A DNA stretch of 64,000 bases. It comes from an uncultured Bacteroidales bacterium. Its GTDB lineage: Bacteria; Bacteroidota; Bacteroidia; Bacteroidales; Bacteroidaceae. The stretch is taken from assembly GCA_902801325.1 (NCBI GenBank), contig CADCHQ010000012.1:62001-126000 (forward strand), written 5' to 3'. Below the pieces are notes generated by a model. The model was given only the letters and a program-made list of their open reading frames with translations. It made no database searches and was not told the DNA's origin. Below are positions 27,889 through 38,658 of this stretch, one piece after another. Each line of letters opens with the position of its first letter. Positions within the stretch are counted from its first letter, which is position 1. Position numbers and translations under genes: made by a program.

Positions 27889-27920
27889 CAAAGTTAGAAA
27901 GAAAAAGCGGAATAACCAAA
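27889..27920 (-). promoter_or_regulatory. Promoter of the esterase / DUF3237 operon
   Basis: On the minus strand: TTTG (complement of 27917-27920), a 20-nt spacer and TAACTTTG (complement of 27889-27896), 24 nt before the ATG. Confidence 0.8.
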
Positions 27921-28264
27921 TTCATTATTGACTTCTATGTTTGCTGAATCCTTATATACCATATTTAATATACGCGCGCGTAAGAATTCAAGCTTAAATG
28001 ATTCTCCAAATGATAGGGTGATAATATATAATCTGTTAAATGCACCTCAATGAAGCCTCTTTAAGGCCTTAAATTCTCTTAAAAATGTTAATAATTCTTA
28101 AATGTTCGACTTTTTGACCCTTTCAAGGCAAATAAGAGGCTCATAAAGATTGTGGTTTAAGATAGTTTTCGTAACTTTGCACCCCGAATGGCCTCATTGT
28201 GCCCGTTCGTGAACATAAATTGATATAAAATATACAATAATATAATAATTAAAACAAAAACAAA
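27921..28264 (+). promoter_or_regulatory. Promoter and long leader of the rpsL ribosomal superoperon
   Basis: ATTG (28149-28152), a 19-nt spacer and TAACTTTG (28172-28179), giving a leader of about 80 nt before rpsL. Upstream (about 28050-28140) is an A/T-rich tract with TTAATGTTC-like words and TTTTTGACCCTTT; its reverse complement AAGGGTCAAAA also appears before the promoter at 10877. GCCTCTT (about 28054) and AAGAGGC (about 28133) could pair across the tract. No gene is present in this gap. Confidence 0.7.
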
Positions 28265-28645
28265 ATGCCTACAATTTCACAATTGGTAAGAAAAGGCCGT
28301 ACTGTGTTGGTAGACAAGAGCAAGAGCCCTGCACTCGATAGCTGCCCCCAGCGTCGTGGCGTTTGTGTTCGTGTTTACACTACCACACCTAAGAAGCCTA
28401 ATTCGGCGATGAGAAAGGTCGCCCGTGTCCGTCTGACTAATCAGAAGGAAGTGAACAGTTACATCCCCGGTGAGGGTCACAACCTGCAGGAGCACAGCAT
28501 CGTGCTTGTTCGTGGTGGTCGTGTTAAGGACCTGCCCGGTGTTCGTTATCACATCGTACGCGGTTCTCTGGATACCGCAGGTGTTGCCAACCGCACACAG
28601 CGCCGTTCGAAGTATGGTGCTAAGCGTCCTAAGGCTAAGAAGTAA
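28265..28645 (+). CDS. rpsL: 30S ribosomal protein S12
   Basis: 126 residues. The decoding-centre loops are intact: [12 protein letters not shown] and [13 protein letters not shown], with the lysines whose change gives streptomycin resistance still present. First gene of the str operon. The gap to rpsG is 117 nt, unusually long for this cluster. Confidence 0.99.
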   Translation: MPTISQLVRKGRTVLVDKSKSPALDSCPQRRGVCVRVYTTTPKKPNSAMRKVARVRLTNQKEVNSYIPGEGHNLQEHSIVLVRGGRVKDLPGVRYHIVRGSLDTAGVANRTQRRSKYGAKRPKAKK

Positions 28646-28673
28646 TTTAGATTAAAAGTAAAGTTAAAAACCT

Positions 28674-28759
28674 GTTTTGGTTGTAAGCTAAGGTTGAGTA
28701 AGGCTGCAGAGGCAGCACTGAAGAACGCGAGAATACAGCCCTGACACAAAACCCAAAAC
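28674..28759 (+). promoter_or_regulatory. Structured rpsL-rpsG intercistronic region, possible S7 target
   Basis: GTTTTGG (28674-28680) can pair with CCAAAAC (28753-28759), which ends 3 nt before the rpsG start codon; a GCTGC/GCAGC hairpin lies between. In E. coli, S7 represses translation by binding the rpsL-rpsG gap. A similar role here is inference from position and pairing. Confidence 0.4.
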
Positions 28760-28762
28760 AAA

Positions 28763-29239
28763 ATGCGTAAAGCTAAACCAAAGAAACGTATCGTACTTCC
28801 CGATCCCGTGTTCGGTGACGTGAAAGTATCGAAATTTGTGAATCATCTGATGTACTCTGGTAAGAAGAGTATCTCGTATACTATTTTCTACACAGCTCTG
28901 GACATCGTTGCTGAGAAGATGAAGAGTGAAGAGAAGCCTGCCCTCCAGATTTGGAAAGAGGCTCTCGATAAGATTACTCCTCAGGTGGAGGTAAAGAGCC
29001 GTCGTATCGGTGGTGCTACCTTCCAGGTTCCCACGGAGATCCGTCCCGACCGTAAGGAGTCAGTTTCTATGAAGAATATGATTTCCTATGCTCGCAAGCG
29101 TGGTGGTAAGACCATGGCCGACAAGTTGGCAGCTGAGATTATGGATGCCTACAATGAGCAGGGTGGTGCTTTCAAGCGTAAGGAGGACATGCATCGTATG
29201 GCTGAGGCCAACCGTGCATTTGCACACTTCCGCTTCTAA
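28763..29239 (+). CDS. rpsG: 30S ribosomal protein S7
   Basis: 158 residues, with the RNA-binding start [20 protein letters not shown] and the conserved C-terminal [16 protein letters not shown]7 nucleates assembly of the 30S head. fusA follows after 55 nt. Confidence 0.99.
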   Translation: MRKAKPKKRIVLPDPVFGDVKVSKFVNHLMYSGKKSISYTIFYTALDIVAEKMKSEEKPALQIWKEALDKITPQVEVKSRRIGGATFQVPTEIRPDRKESVSMKNMISYARKRGGKTMADKLAAEIMDAYNEQGGAFKRKEDMHRMAEANRAFAHFRF

Positions 29240-29294
29240 GCAAAGCTTTTGAGGTAAAAGATTTGATTTAGAATAGAGATAGAGATAAAGAAAG

Positions 29295-31412
29295 ATGGCA
29301 AAACAAGATTTGCATTTAACTCGCAATATCGGTATCATGGCTCACATCGATGCCGGTAAGACGACTACTTCGGAGCGTATCCTTTTCTACACAGGTAAGA
29401 CTCACAAACTTGGTGAGGTGCACGAAGGTGCAGCCACTATGGACTGGATGGCTCAGGAGCAGGAGCGTGGAATTACCATCACCTCTGCTGCTACCACGGC
29501 TTATTGGACGTGGAATGGTCAAAAATATAAGTTCAACCTGATTGACACTCCGGGACACGTGGACTTTACCGCCGAGGTGGAGCGTTCACTGCGTGTGCTC
29601 GACGGTGCCGTTGCTGCGTATTGTGCAGTAGGTGGCGTAGAGCCCCAGTCCGAAACTGTATGGCGTCAGGCTGACAAGTACAATGTACCCCGTATGGGTT
29701 ATGTAAACAAGATGGACCGTTCTGGTGCTGACTTCTTTGAAGTTGTTCGCCAGATGAAGGACATTTTGGGTGCTACACCCGCTGTTGTTGCTGTGCCTAT
29801 TGGTGCAGAGGAGAACTTCAAGGGCATCGTTGACTTGATTCAGATGAAGGCCATCCTGTGGCACGATGAGACCATGGGCGCTGAATATAGCGTGGAAGAG
29901 ATTCCCGCTGATATGATGGCTGAATGTGAAGAGTGGCGTGCTAAGCTTATTGAGCAGGCAGCAGAACAGGATGACGCACTCATGGAGAAGTACTTTGAGG
30001 ATCCCGACAGCCTGACCGAGGAGGAGATTATCGCAGCTATCCGTAAGGGTACGCTTAAGTTGGACCTTGTGCCCATGACTTGCGGTTCCTCGTTCAAGAA
30101 CAAGGGTGTCCAGAAGTTGCTCGACTATGTGTGCATGTTCCTTCCCTCTCCCCTCGACACACCCGCTATCGTTGGTACTAACCCCGATACTGGTGAAGAG
30201 GAAGATCGTCAGCCCAGTGAGGACGAGAAGACTGCAGCCCTGGCTTTCAAGATTGCAACCGATCCCTATGTTGGTCGTTTGACTTTCATCCGTGTGTATT
30301 CGGGTAAGGTGGAGGCCGGCTCGTACGTCTACAATGTTCGCTCTGGCAAGAAGGAGCGTGTAAGCCGCTTGTTCCAAATGCATTCTAATCATCAGAATCC
30401 TGTTGATTTGATCGGTGCTGGTGACATCGGTGCTGGTGTTGGTTTCAAGGATATCCGTACGGGTGATACCCTCTGCGATGAGGATGCACCTATCGTACTT
30501 GAGACTATGGACTTCCCCGATCCCGTTATCGGTATCGCTGTGGAGCCCAAGACTCAGAAGGACCTCGACAAACTGTCGAATGGCTTGGCCAAGCTGGCTG
30601 AGGAGGATCCCACCTTCACCGTTAAGACCGACGAGCAGAGCGGCCAGACCGTCATCAGTGGTATGGGTGAGTTGCACCTGGATATCATCATCGACCGTCT
30701 GAAGCGCGAGTTCAAGGTTGAATGCAACCAGGGTAAGCCCCAGGTTAACTACAAGGAGGCCATCACGAAGACTGTCAACCTTCGCGAGGTTTACAAGAAG
30801 CAGTCGGGTGGTCGCGGTAAGTTTGCCGACATTATCGTGAATGTAGGTCCCGTAGACGAAGACTACAAGGAAGGCGGCCTGCAGTTCATCAATCTGGTTA
30901 CCGGTGGTAATATTCCTAAGGAATTCATCCCCTCGGTTCAGAAGGGCTTCGAGAGCGCTATGAAGAATGGTGTGCTCGGTGGCTTCCCCATGGACAGCAT
31001 GAAGGTAGAGTTGCTTGATGGTTCGTTCCATCCCGTTGACTCAGACCAGCTGTCGTTCGAAATCTGTGCCATTCAGGCCTATAAGAATGCTTGCGCTCAA
31101 GCCAAGCCCGTATTGATGGAACCCATGATGAGATTGGAAGTTGTTACTCCCGAAGAGAACATGGGTGATGTTATAGGTGACTTGAACAAGCGTCGTGGTC
31201 AGGTAGAAGGCATGGATACCACCCGTACGGGTGCCCGTCTGGTAAAGGCGATGGTTCCTCTGGCAGAAATGTTCGGTTATGTGACAGCTCTGCGTACCAT
31301 CACCTCTGGACGCGCCACGTCTTCAATGACCTACGATCACCATGCTCCCGTGAGCACGGGTATCGCCAAGGCTGTTCTGGAAGAAATTAAGGGACGTGTA
31401 GACTTGGTGTAA
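29295..31412 (+). CDS. fusA: Elongation factor G
   Basis: 705 residues. GTPase motifs: [19 protein letters not shown] (P-loop), [11 protein letters not shown] (switch I), DTPGHVDF and NKMDRSGAD. Domains II-V follow in order, with [14 protein letters not shown] and the C-terminal [15 protein letters not shown]. It catalyses ribosomal translocation. No tuf gene follows; rpsJ comes next after a 97-nt gap holding a hairpin and a dispersed repeat. Confidence 0.99.
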   Translation: MAKQDLHLTRNIGIMAHIDAGKTTTSERILFYTGKTHKLGEVHEGAATMDWMAQEQERGITITSAATTAYWTWNGQKYKFNLIDTPGHVDFTAEVERSLRVLDGAVAAYCAVGGVEPQSETVWRQADKYNVPRMGYVNKMDRSGADFFEVVRQMKDILGATPAVVAVPIGAEENFKGIVDLIQMKAILWHDETMGAEYSVEEIPADMMAECEEWRAKLIEQAAEQDDALMEKYFEDPDSLTEEEIIAAIRKGTLKLDLVPMTCGSSFKNKGVQKLLDYVCMFLPSPLDTPAIVGTNPDTGEEEDRQPSEDEKTAALAFKIATDPYVGRLTFIRVYSGKVEAGSYVYNVRSGKKERVSRLFQMHSNHQNPVDLIGAGDIGAGVGFKDIRTGDTLCDEDAPIVLETMDFPDPVIGIAVEPKTQKDLDKLSNGLAKLAEEDPTFTVKTDEQSGQTVISGMGELHLDIIIDRLKREFKVECNQGKPQVNYKEAITKTVNLREVYKKQSGGRGKFADIIVNVGPVDEDYKEGGLQFINLVTGGNIPKEFIPSVQKGFESAMKNGVLGGFPMDSMKVELLDGSFHPVDSDQLSFEICAIQAYKNACAQAKPVLMEPMMRLEVVTPEENMGDVIGDLNKRRGQVEGMDTTRTGARLVKAMVPLAEMFGYVTALRTITSGRATSSMTYDHHAPVSTGIAKAVLEEIKGRVDLV

Positions 31413-31427
31413 TACATGTATTAAAAC

Positions 31428-31465
31428 AGGTAGCCGCTGAGCAAATGACTCTTTAGCGGCTTCCT
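31428..31465 (+). promoter_or_regulatory. Hairpin between fusA and rpsJ (start of the S10 gene set)
   Basis: AGCCGCT (31432-31438) pairs with AGCGGCT (31455-31461), extended by GAG/CTC inside and AGG/CCT outside after one mismatch. It is followed by A-rich, not T-rich, sequence on the plus strand, so it is not a standard terminator. It stands where an L4-type S10 leader is found in other bacteria. Confidence 0.5.
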
Positions 31466-31479
31466 AAACAAAAAAACTA

Positions 31480-31506
31480 ATTGTAAATCGTTAAATTGTA
31501 AATTAA
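31480..31506. repeat. AT-rich dispersed repeat upstream of rpsJ
   Basis: AATTGTAAATCGTTAAATTG followed by TAAATTA, ending just before the rpsJ ATG. Same family as 23959, 43718 and 46660. Confidence 0.75.
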
Positions 31507-31509
31507 CAC

Positions 31510-31815
31510 ATGAGTCAGAAAATCAGAATCAAGCTGAAGTCTTATGACCACAATCTGGTAGACAAGTCAGCCGAGAAAATTGTGAAAACCGTGAAGGTTA
31601 GTGGTGCTATCGTAAGTGGTCCCATTCCCCTTCCTACTCACAAGCGCATCTTCACTGTAAACCGTTCTACCTTCGTTAACAAGAAGGCACGCGAACAGTT
31701 TGAGCTTTGCTGCTACAAGCGTCTTATTGACATCTACAGCAGTACTGCAAAGACCGTTGACGCCCTGATGAAGCTGGAATTGCCAAGCGGTGTAGAAGTT
31801 GAAATCAAAGTGTAA
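31510..31815 (+). CDS. rpsJ: 30S ribosomal protein S10
   Basis: 101 residues. Contains [14 protein letters not shown], the loop [18 protein letters not shown] and VEIKV at the end. S10 also binds the NusG KOW domain, coupling the ribosome to RNA polymerase. Confidence 0.99.
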   Translation: MSQKIRIKLKSYDHNLVDKSAEKIVKTVKVSGAIVSGPIPLPTHKRIFTVNRSTFVNKKAREQFELCCYKRLIDIYSSTAKTVDALMKLELPSGVEVEIKV

Positions 31816-31858
31816 TAACACAGATTAAAAACAATATTATTAATTAACAAAAACTGAA

Positions 31859-32476
31859 ATGCCAGGATTATTAGGAAAAAAAATCGGAATGACATCCGTT
31901 TTCAGTGCCGAGGGTAAGAATGTACCATGCACTGTTATCGAAGTAGGTCCTTGTGTGGTAACTCAGGTAAAAAGCGTAGAGAAGGATGGCTATGCAGCCG
32001 TTCAGCTTGGCTACGAGGAAGTTAAGGAGAAGAATACCTCCGCTCCCATGAAGGGTCACTTCCAGAAGGCCGGTACCACCCCCAAGAGACACTTGGCCGA
32101 GTTCACAGGTTTTGAACAGGAACTGAATCTGGGTGACACTGTCACCGTTGATATGTTCGCTGACACCGTCTATGTTGACGTAATTGGCACATCCAAGGGA
32201 CGTGGTTTCCAGGGTGTTGTAAAGCGTCACGGTTTCGGTGGTGTAGGTCAGGCAACGCACGGTCAGGACGACCGTCTGCGCAAGCCCGGTTCAATCGGTG
32301 CGTGCTCTTATCCCGCCAAGGTTTTCAAGGGTTTGCGTATGGGTGGCCAGATGGGCAACAAGCGTGTGACCACACACAACCTGCAAGTGTTAAAAGTAAT
32401 TCCCGAACACAATCTCTTGCTCATTAAGGGCAGTGTTCCCGGATACAATGGTTCAATCGTTAGTGTTCTGAAGTAA
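31859..32476 (+). CDS. rplC: 50S ribosomal protein L3
   Basis: 205 residues. Starts [15 protein letters not shown] and carries the long loop toward the peptidyl-transferase centre ([20 protein letters not shown]). It starts 43 nt after rpsJ and ends 1 nt before rplD. Confidence 0.99.
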   Translation: MPGLLGKKIGMTSVFSAEGKNVPCTVIEVGPCVVTQVKSVEKDGYAAVQLGYEEVKEKNTSAPMKGHFQKAGTTPKRHLAEFTGFEQELNLGDTVTVDMFADTVYVDVIGTSKGRGFQGVVKRHGFGGVGQATHGQDDRLRKPGSIGACSYPAKVFKGLRMGGQMGNKRVTTHNLQVLKVIPEHNLLLIKGSVPGYNGSIVSVLK

Positions 32477-32477
32477 A

Positions 32478-33104
32478 ATGGAAGTTAGTGTATTAAATAT
32501 TAAGGGTCAGGATACTGGTCGCAAGGTATCTTTGAACGATGCTATCTATGCCATCGAGCCCAACGATCACGCCATCTATCTGGATGTGAAACTGATCATG
32601 GCCAACCAGCGCCAGGGCACAGCAAAGTCGAAAGAAAGAAGTGAAATCGCAGGCTCAACCCGCAAACTTGGCCGTCAGAAGGGCGGTGGCGGTGCTCGCC
32701 GTGGTGATATCAAGTCGCCTGTACTCGTAGGTGGTGGCCGCGTGTTTGGTCCTACTCCTCGCGATTATGGTTTCAAGCTGAACAAGAAAGAGCGTGTGCT
32801 TGCTCGCAAGTCGGCTCTCGCTTATAAGGCTAAGGAAGACGCTATTATCGTAGTTGAAGACTTCACTCTGGAAGCTCCGAAGACAAAATCTTTCATCGAA
32901 ATCTTAAATAATCTTAAAATTTCGGGTAAGAAGAGCCTCTTCGTTTTGCCAGGTGCCGATAAAGTTGTATATTTGTCGTCCCGAAATCTCGAGCGTGTCA
33001 ATGTTATGGCTGCATCTGCGCTGAATACCTACAAGGTACTCGATGCAGATGTGATGGTTGTGGCTGAAGGTGCGCTCCCTGTTATCGAGGGCAACTTAAT
33101 CTAA
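32478..33104 (+). CDS. rplD: 50S ribosomal protein L4
   Basis: 208 residues, with the exit-tunnel loop ([20 protein letters not shown]). In E. coli L4 represses the S10 operon; whether it does so here through the hairpin before rpsJ is unknown. Confidence 0.99.
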   Translation: MEVSVLNIKGQDTGRKVSLNDAIYAIEPNDHAIYLDVKLIMANQRQGTAKSKERSEIAGSTRKLGRQKGGGGARRGDIKSPVLVGGGRVFGPTPRDYGFKLNKKERVLARKSALAYKAKEDAIIVVEDFTLEAPKTKSFIEILNNLKISGKKSLFVLPGADKVVYLSSRNLERVNVMAASALNTYKVLDADVMVVAEGALPVIEGNLI

Positions 33105-33119
33105 TAAAGGAAGCTGAAT

Positions 33120-33410
33120 ATGGCATACATAATCAAACCTCTGGTCACTGAGAAGATGACCCAGACTACGGAGAAGCAGAACAAGTTCGGCTTCATTGTT
33201 CGTCCCGATGCCAACAAGATTGAGATTCAGAAGGAAGTGGAAGCTCGCTATAACGTAACCGTTACAGATGTCAATACGATGGTCTATGGCGGTAAGGCTA
33301 AGCAGCGTTACACTCGTTCTGGTTTGCTCAAGGGTCGCACGAACGCTTTCAAGAAGGCCATCGTAACACTTAAGGATGGCGACACAATTGATTTCTATAG
33401 CAATATTTAA
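33120..33410 (+). CDS. rplW: 50S ribosomal protein L23
   Basis: 96 residues (MAYIIKPLVTEKMT). L23 lies at the tunnel exit and docks trigger factor and SRP. It is 15 nt after rplD and 6 nt before rplB. Confidence 0.99.
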   Translation: MAYIIKPLVTEKMTQTTEKQNKFGFIVRPDANKIEIQKEVEARYNVTVTDVNTMVYGGKAKQRYTRSGLLKGRTNAFKKAIVTLKDGDTIDFYSNI

Positions 33411-33416
33411 TAAAGA

Positions 33417-34247
33417 ATGGCAGTACGTAAATTTAAGCCCACGACACCAGGGCAGAGACACAAGATTATAGGTACGTTTGAGGAGATTACTGCATCAGTA
33501 CCTGAAAAGTCTCTCGTGTACGGTAAGCGTTCTACTGGTGGCCGTAACGCCGACGGTAAGATGACCATGCGTTATCTCGGTGGTGGCCACAAGAGAAAGT
33601 TCCGCTTTATCGACTTCAAAAGAGAGAAGGATGGTGTTCCAGCAACTGTAAAGACAATTGAATACGATCCGAACCGTTCGGCTCGCATCGCTCTGTTGTA
33701 CTACGTTGATGGTGAGAAACGTTATATTATAGCTCCCAACGGACTGAAGGTTGGCGACAAGGTGATGAGTGGCGCAGAGGCAGCACCCGAAGTGGGAAAT
33801 GCTCTTCCCCTGCAGAACATCCCCGTAGGTACCATCATTCATAACATTGAGCTTCGTCCCGGTCAGGGCGCATTGCTCGTTCGTTCCGCTGGTAATTTTG
33901 CCCAGTTGACTTCTCGTGAGGGACGCTACTGTGTAATTAAGTTGCCTTCTGGTGAGACTCGTCAGATTCTCAGCGCTTGTAAGGCTACTGTAGGTAGTGT
34001 AGGTAACTCTGACCATGCTCTGGAGAGCTCCGGTAAGGCCGGTCGTTCTCGCTGGCTGGGTCGTCGTCCTCACAACCGTGGTGTTGTCATGAATCCTCAT
34101 GACCATCCCATGGGTGGTGGTGAAGGCCGTCAGTCTGGTGGTCATCCTCGTTCGCGTAAGGGCCTGTATGCAAAGGGTCTCAAGACACGCGCACCGAAGA
34201 AGCAGTCGAACAAGTATATTATCGAGAGAGCTAACAACAAGAAGTAA
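33417..34247 (+). CDS. rplB: 50S ribosomal protein L2
   Basis: 276 residues. The C-terminal block [18 protein letters not shown] contains the conserved histidine near the peptidyl-transferase centre. Confidence 0.99.
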   Translation: MAVRKFKPTTPGQRHKIIGTFEEITASVPEKSLVYGKRSTGGRNADGKMTMRYLGGGHKRKFRFIDFKREKDGVPATVKTIEYDPNRSARIALLYYVDGEKRYIIAPNGLKVGDKVMSGAEAAPEVGNALPLQNIPVGTIIHNIELRPGQGALLVRSAGNFAQLTSREGRYCVIKLPSGETRQILSACKATVGSVGNSDHALESSGKAGRSRWLGRRPHNRGVVMNPHDHPMGGGEGRQSGGHPRSRKGLYAKGLKTRAPKKQSNKYIIERANNKK

Positions 34248-34271
34248 CCAGGCAAGTTAAAAGTGTAAATT

Positions 34272-34541
34272 ATGAGTCGTTCATTAAAGAAAGGTCCATA
34301 CATTGAGGTAAACCTTGAAAACAAGGTGCTCGCCATGAATGAAAGTGGTAAGAAGACTGTTGTCAAGACATGGGCCCGCGCTTCTATGATTTCCCCCGAT
34401 TTCGTGGGCCACACCGTAGCAGTGCATAACGGAAACAAATTCATTCCTGTTTACATTACTGAGAACATGGTAGGACACAAGCTTGGTGAGTTTGCTCCCA
34501 CTCGTAAGTTCGGTGGCCATGCTGGTCAGAAGAAGAAGTAA
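34272..34541 (+). CDS. rpsS: 30S ribosomal protein S19
   Basis: 89 residues ([38 protein letters not shown]). Pairs with S13 in the 30S head. Confidence 0.99.
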   Translation: MSRSLKKGPYIEVNLENKVLAMNESGKKTVVKTWARASMISPDFVGHTVAVHNGNKFIPVYITENMVGHKLGEFAPTRKFGGHAGQKKK

Positions 34542-34574
34542 TCAGGCATTAAACGAAAAAAGAGTAATAATATA

Positions 34575-34976
34575 ATGGGAAAAAGAAAAAAATTAGCTGC
34601 TGAAGCAAGAAAGGCAGCCTTGAAGACCCAGTATTTCGCAAAGCTGAAAGATGTGCCTTCTTCTCCCCGCAAGATGAGATATGTGGTTGATTTGATTCGC
34701 GGCATGGAAGTCAATCGGGCACTTGGAACGCTGAGATTCTCTAAGAAAGCAGCTTCTGCTGATGTAGAGAAATTGCTCCGCTCCGCAATTGCCAACTGGG
34801 AACAGAAGAACGAACGTAAGGCCGAAGATGGTGAGTTGTTCGTTACCCGCGTGTTTGTTGACGAGGGTGCAACCCTCAAGCGTATGAGACCGGCTCCTCA
34901 GGGTCGTGGTTACAGAATTCGCAAGCGTTCAAACCACATCACCTTGTATGTCGATACTAAGAATGATAAAGATTAA
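34575..34976 (+). CDS. rplV: 50S ribosomal protein L22
   Basis: 133 residues; the beta-hairpin [18 protein letters not shown] lines the exit tunnel at the macrolide site. Confidence 0.98.
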   Translation: MGKRKKLAAEARKAALKTQYFAKLKDVPSSPRKMRYVVDLIRGMEVNRALGTLRFSKKAASADVEKLLRSAIANWEQKNERKAEDGELFVTRVFVDEGATLKRMRPAPQGRGYRIRKRSNHITLYVDTKNDKD

Positions 34977-34984
34977 GTAAAAGT

Positions 34985-35713
34985 ATGGGACAAAAAGTTA
35001 ATCCAATAAGCAATCGTCTGGGTATCGTCCGCGGTTGGGACTCAAATTGGTTTGGTGGCAAGAACTTTGGAGATTCATTGCTGGAGGATAGCAAAATCCG
35101 TAAGTATCTGAATGCTCGTCTTGGTGATGCCAGCATATCGAAGATCGTTATCGAGCGTACTCTGAAGCTCGTGACTATCACTGTTTGCACGGCCCGTCCT
35201 GGTCTTATCATTGGTAAGGGTGGTGAGAAGGTCGACAAGCTGAAAGAAGAATTGAAGAAGATCACCGATAAGGAAATTCAAATTAATATCTTCGAGGTTA
35301 GAAAGCCCGAACTGGATGCAACTATTGTTGCCAACAACATCGCTCGCCAAGTTGAAGGTAAGATTTCCTATCGTCGTGCTATCAAGATGGCAATTGCCAA
35401 TTCTATGCGCGCTGGTGCAGAAGGTATTAAGGTACAAATCTCTGGCCGTTTGAACGGTGCTGAAATCGCTCGTAGCGAGATGTTTAAGGAAGGCCGTACT
35501 CCTCTGCACACATTCCGTGCCGATATCGACTATTGCAAGGCTGAGGCCCTTACAAAGGTAGGTCTGCTGGGTCTGAAGGTATGGATTTGCCGTGGTGAAG
35601 TGTATGGTAAGAAGGATCTTGCTCCTAATTTCTCACAGCAGAAGGAAAGCAACGGCCGTGGCTTCGGTAATGGCCCCAAGAACTTCCGTCGCAAGAGAAA
35701 CAACAATCGTTAA
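34985..35713 (+). CDS. rpsC: 30S ribosomal protein S3
   Basis: 242 residues. KH domain with [18 protein letters not shown], then the S3 C-terminal domain ending in an Asn/Arg-rich basic tail ([10 protein letters not shown]). Confidence 0.99.
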   Translation: MGQKVNPISNRLGIVRGWDSNWFGGKNFGDSLLEDSKIRKYLNARLGDASISKIVIERTLKLVTITVCTARPGLIIGKGGEKVDKLKEELKKITDKEIQINIFEVRKPELDATIVANNIARQVEGKISYRRAIKMAIANSMRAGAEGIKVQISGRLNGAEIARSEMFKEGRTPLHTFRADIDYCKAEALTKVGLLGLKVWICRGEVYGKKDLAPNFSQQKESNGRGFGNGPKNFRRKRNNNR

Positions 35714-35725
35714 AACTAAATTATC

Positions 35726-36151
35726 ATGTTACAGCCTAAAAGAACAAAATATAGAAGACCGCAAAAAGGTCGTTGCAAGGGCAATGCCCAGCGCGGCAAC
35801 CAATTGACATTCGGTTCTTTCGGAATCAAGTCTTTGGATACGCACTGGATCACGGCACGCCAGATTGAGGCCGCCCGTGTTGCCATGACACGTTACATGC
35901 AGCGTGAAGGTCAGAGCTGGATTCGCATCTTCCCCGATAAGCCAATCACGAAGAAGCCAGCCGACGTTCGTATGGGTAAGGGTAAGGGTGACCCCGTAGG
36001 TTACGTGTTCCCCATCACTCCCGGCCGCATTATCTTTGAGATCGAAGGCGTTTCTTATGACATCGCTAAGGAGGCACTCCGCCTGGCTGCTCAGAAACTG
36101 CCTGTTACCACTAAGTTCATTGTAAGAAGAGATTACGATAAAAACGCATAA
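35726..36151 (+). CDS. rplP: 50S ribosomal protein L16
   Basis: 141 residues; [20 protein letters not shown] and the [13 protein letters not shown] loop that contacts the A-site tRNA region. Ends 2 nt before rpmC. Confidence 0.99.
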   Translation: MLQPKRTKYRRPQKGRCKGNAQRGNQLTFGSFGIKSLDTHWITARQIEAARVAMTRYMQREGQSWIRIFPDKPITKKPADVRMGKGKGDPVGYVFPITPGRIIFEIEGVSYDIAKEALRLAAQKLPVTTKFIVRRDYDKNA

Positions 36152-36153
36152 TT

Positions 36154-36348
36154 ATGAAAGTTGCAGAAATTCAGAAGTTGGCCACTGCAGATTTGCAGGA
36201 ACTGATTCAGACTGAGAAGGCCAATTATACACAGATGTTGCTGAATCATGCTGTATCTCCCCTTGAGAATAGTGCTCAGATTAAAGCGGCTCGTCGTAAT
36301 ATCGCTCGATTGTTGACAGTTCTTCGTCAAAGAGAACTTAACAAATAA
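36154..36348 (+). CDS. rpmC: 50S ribosomal protein L29
   Basis: 64 residues, two-helix protein ([35 protein letters not shown]). Sits next to L23 at the tunnel exit. Confidence 0.97.
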   Translation: MKVAEIQKLATADLQELIQTEKANYTQMLLNHAVSPLENSAQIKAARRNIARLLTVLRQRELNK

Positions 36349-36362
36349 ATAATGGTCTACAC

Positions 36363-36620
36363 ATGGAAGCTAGAAATTTAAGAAAGACAAGAATGGGTGT
36401 CGTAGTTAGCGACAAGATGGATAAGACCATTGTAGTAGCTGCTAAGTTCAAGGAGAAGCACCCTATTTATGGTAAGTTCGTCAACAAGACGAAGAAGTAC
36501 CATGCTCATGACGAGAAGAACGATTGTCACAAGGGTGACACCGTGCAAATAATGGAAACTCGTCCTATGAGTAAGACAAAGAGATGGAGAGTAGTAGAAA
36601 TCGTAGAAAGAGCTAAGTAA
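36363..36620 (+). CDS. rpsQ: 30S ribosomal protein S17
   Basis: 85 residues, OB-fold ([39 protein letters not shown]). Ends 2 nt before rplN. Confidence 0.98.
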   Translation: MEARNLRKTRMGVVVSDKMDKTIVVAAKFKEKHPIYGKFVNKTKKYHAHDEKNDCHKGDTVQIMETRPMSKTKRWRVVEIVERAK

Positions 36621-36622
36621 TC

Positions 36623-36988
36623 ATGATACAAGCAGAATCTAGATTAGTAGTTGCAGACAACAGCGGCGCCAAGGAATGCCTGTGCATCCGTGTACTGGGT
36701 GGTACCCGTCGTCGTTACGCGTCTGTCGGTGACGTGATTGTCGTTGCTGTGAAGAGCGCAATCCCCACCAGTGAAGTTAAGAAAGGTGCAGTATCAAAGG
36801 CCCTGATCGTACGTACGAAGAAGGAAGTACGCCGTCCTGATGGATCGTACATCCGTTTTGATGATAACGCTTGCGTTTTGTTGAACAATGCTGGCGAATT
36901 GCGTGGTAGTCGTATTTTCGGTCCTGTCGCCCGTGAACTTCGTGCTGTGAACATGAAGGTCGTATCCTTGGCACCTGAGGTTCTTTAA
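36623..36988 (+). CDS. rplN: 50S ribosomal protein L14
   Basis: 121 residues ([34 protein letters not shown]). Forms bridges to 16S rRNA. Confidence 0.99.
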   Translation: MIQAESRLVVADNSGAKECLCIRVLGGTRRRYASVGDVIVVAVKSAIPTSEVKKGAVSKALIVRTKKEVRRPDGSYIRFDDNACVLLNNAGELRGSRIFGPVARELRAVNMKVVSLAPEVL

Positions 36989-37006
36989 TCTATTAAGAAT
37001 TAAAAG

Positions 37007-37327
37007 ATGAGCAAGTTACACATTAAGAAAGGCGATACAGTATTCGTAAATGCTGGTAACAACAAGGGCAAGACTGGCACCGTGTTGAAAGTGTTTGTAG
37101 AAGAGAAGCGCGCTATCGTTGAGGGTGTAAATATGGTATCCAAGAGCCAAAAGCCCAGTGCAAAATACCCCCAGGGTGGTATTATCAAGCAGGAGGCTCC
37201 CATCCATATCTCTAACCTGAATGTGGTTGACCCCAAGAGCGGTAAGCCTACTCGTATTGGTAGAAAACTGAATGCTGACGGCAAACTGGTCCGTTATGCT
37301 AAAAAATCCGGAGAGGAGATTAAGTAA
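37007..37327 (+). CDS. rplX: 50S ribosomal protein L24
   Basis: 106 residues with a KOW motif ([20 protein letters not shown]). Its stop TAA overlaps the rplE ATG by one base (TAATG), implying coupled translation. Confidence 0.98.
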   Translation: MSKLHIKKGDTVFVNAGNNKGKTGTVLKVFVEEKRAIVEGVNMVSKSQKPSAKYPQGGIIKQEAPIHISNLNVVDPKSGKPTRIGRKLNADGKLVRYAKKSGEEIK

Positions 37328-37884
37328 TGGCAAATACTGCAAGCCTTAAGAAAGAATATGCGGAGCGCATTGCCCCCGCTTTGATGAAGCAGTTCAACTA
37401 CTCTTCATCCATGCAGATTCCCGTACTGAAGAAGATTGTTATCAATCAGGGTCTTGGTATGGCCACTGCTGACAAGAAGATTATCGAAGTAGCTATTAAC
37501 GAGATCACTGCCATTACTGGTCAGAAGGCCGTTGCTACTGTTTCAAAGAAAGACGTTGCAAACTTTAAGCTTCGTAAGAAGATGCCCATCGGCGTTATGG
37601 TAACCCTGCGTCGTGAGCGCATGTACGAGTTCTTGGAGAAATTGGTTCGCGTGGCTCTGCCCCGTATCCGTGACTTCAAGGGAATCGAGAGCAAGTTTGA
37701 CGGTCGTGGTAACTACACACTTGGTATTCAGGAGCAGATTATCTTCCCTGAGATCAACATTGACACCATCGATCGCATTCTTGGTATGAACATCACCTTC
37801 GTTACCACTGCTAAGACAGACGAGGAAGGTTATGCTCTGTTGAAAGAGTTTGGTTTGCCCTTTAAGAACGCTAATAACGATTAA
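37327..37884 (+). CDS. rplE: 50S ribosomal protein L5
   Basis: 185 residues; binds 5S rRNA. Blocks [16 protein letters not shown] and [20 protein letters not shown] are conserved. Confidence 0.99.
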   Translation: MANTASLKKEYAERIAPALMKQFNYSSSMQIPVLKKIVINQGLGMATADKKIIEVAINEITAITGQKAVATVSKKDVANFKLRKKMPIGVMVTLRRERMYEFLEKLVRVALPRIRDFKGIESKFDGRGNYTLGIQEQIIFPEINIDTIDRILGMNITFVTTAKTDEEGYALLKEFGLPFKNANND

Positions 37885-37891
37885 GTAAGAT

Positions 37892-38191
37892 ATGGCAAAA
37901 GAATCGATGAAGGCCCGCGAGGTTAAGAGAGCTAAGCTCGTGGCTAAATATGCTGAGAAGCGTGCCGAACTGAAGAAGATTGTCAACACGGGTGATCCCG
38001 TTGAGGCATATGAAGCTGCACGCAAACTTCAGGAAATTCCCCGTAACGCAAACCCCATCCGTCTGCACAACCGTTGCAAGTTGACAGGACGTCCCAAGGG
38101 CTATATGCGTCTGTTCGGGATTAGCCGTATTCAATTCCGCGAGATGGCCTCTGCAGGCCTGATCCCTGGCGTGAAAAAGGCAAGCTGGTAA
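37892..38191 (+). CDS. rpsN: 30S ribosomal protein S14, zinc-independent form
   Basis: 99 residues, the long form without the CxxC zinc pairs of the short form; ends [20 protein letters not shown]. It lies in the spc operon as usual. Confidence 0.98.
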   Translation: MAKESMKAREVKRAKLVAKYAEKRAELKKIVNTGDPVEAYEAARKLQEIPRNANPIRLHNRCKLTGRPKGYMRLFGISRIQFREMASAGLIPGVKKASW

Positions 38192-38247
38192 AGCACATTT
38201 TTTTAATATTGTCGGGAGCGTCCCGATTAATTAAAACATTACATAAA

Positions 38248-38643
38248 ATGACAGATCCAATAGCAGATTATTTGACTCGGTTGCGCAACGCAATTCAGGC
38301 AAAGCACAGAATTGTTGAGTGCCCCGCGTCGAATTTGAAAAAGGAAATCACAAAGATCCTTTTTGAGAAAGGCTATATCATGAACTATCAGTTCGTGGAG
38401 GATGGTCCTCAGGGAACCATCAAGATAGCCTTGAAGTATGACAATGCTTCGAAGGAGAATGCAATCAAGAAGTTGATTCGCATTTCCAAGCCTGGCATGC
38501 GTAAGTACACTGGTTACAAGGACATGCCTCGAGTAATTAATGGATTAGGTATAGCAATTTTATCTACATCCAAAGGTGTAATGACTAACAAGGAAGCTGC
38601 CGAACTGAAGGTTGGTGGCGAAGTCCTGTGTTACGTATACTAA
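38248..38643 (+). CDS. rpsH: 30S ribosomal protein S8
   Basis: 131 residues from MTDPIADYLTRLRNAIQ. An in-frame ATG at 38209 would add 13 residues not found in S8 proteins. In E. coli S8 represses the spc operon. Confidence 0.98.
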   Translation: MTDPIADYLTRLRNAIQAKHRIVECPASNLKKEITKILFEKGYIMNYQFVEDGPQGTIKIALKYDNASKENAIKKLIRISKPGMRKYTGYKDMPRVINGLGIAILSTSKGVMTNKEAAELKVGGEVLCYVY

Positions 38644-38644
38644 T

Positions 38645-38650
38645 AGGAGG
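38645..38650 (+). promoter_or_regulatory. Strong Shine-Dalgarno AGGAGG before rplF
   Basis: AGGAGG ends 8 nt before the rplF ATG (38659). Most genes in this window have no such site, as is usual in Bacteroidota, so its presence is notable. Confidence 0.75.
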
Positions 38651-38658
38651 ATTGAACT

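Noticed and set aside
29586..31031. 481-codon open frame on the minus strand opposite fusA, and similar long frames opposite rpoB, rpoC and rplA
   Set aside because: These are by-products of strong codon bias in the highly expressed sense genes; no family resemblance and no promoters.
31413..31509. Missing tuf gene between fusA and rpsJ as a deletion
   Set aside because: In Bacteroidota tuf normally lies upstream of secE-nusG, outside this window, so its absence here is expected.
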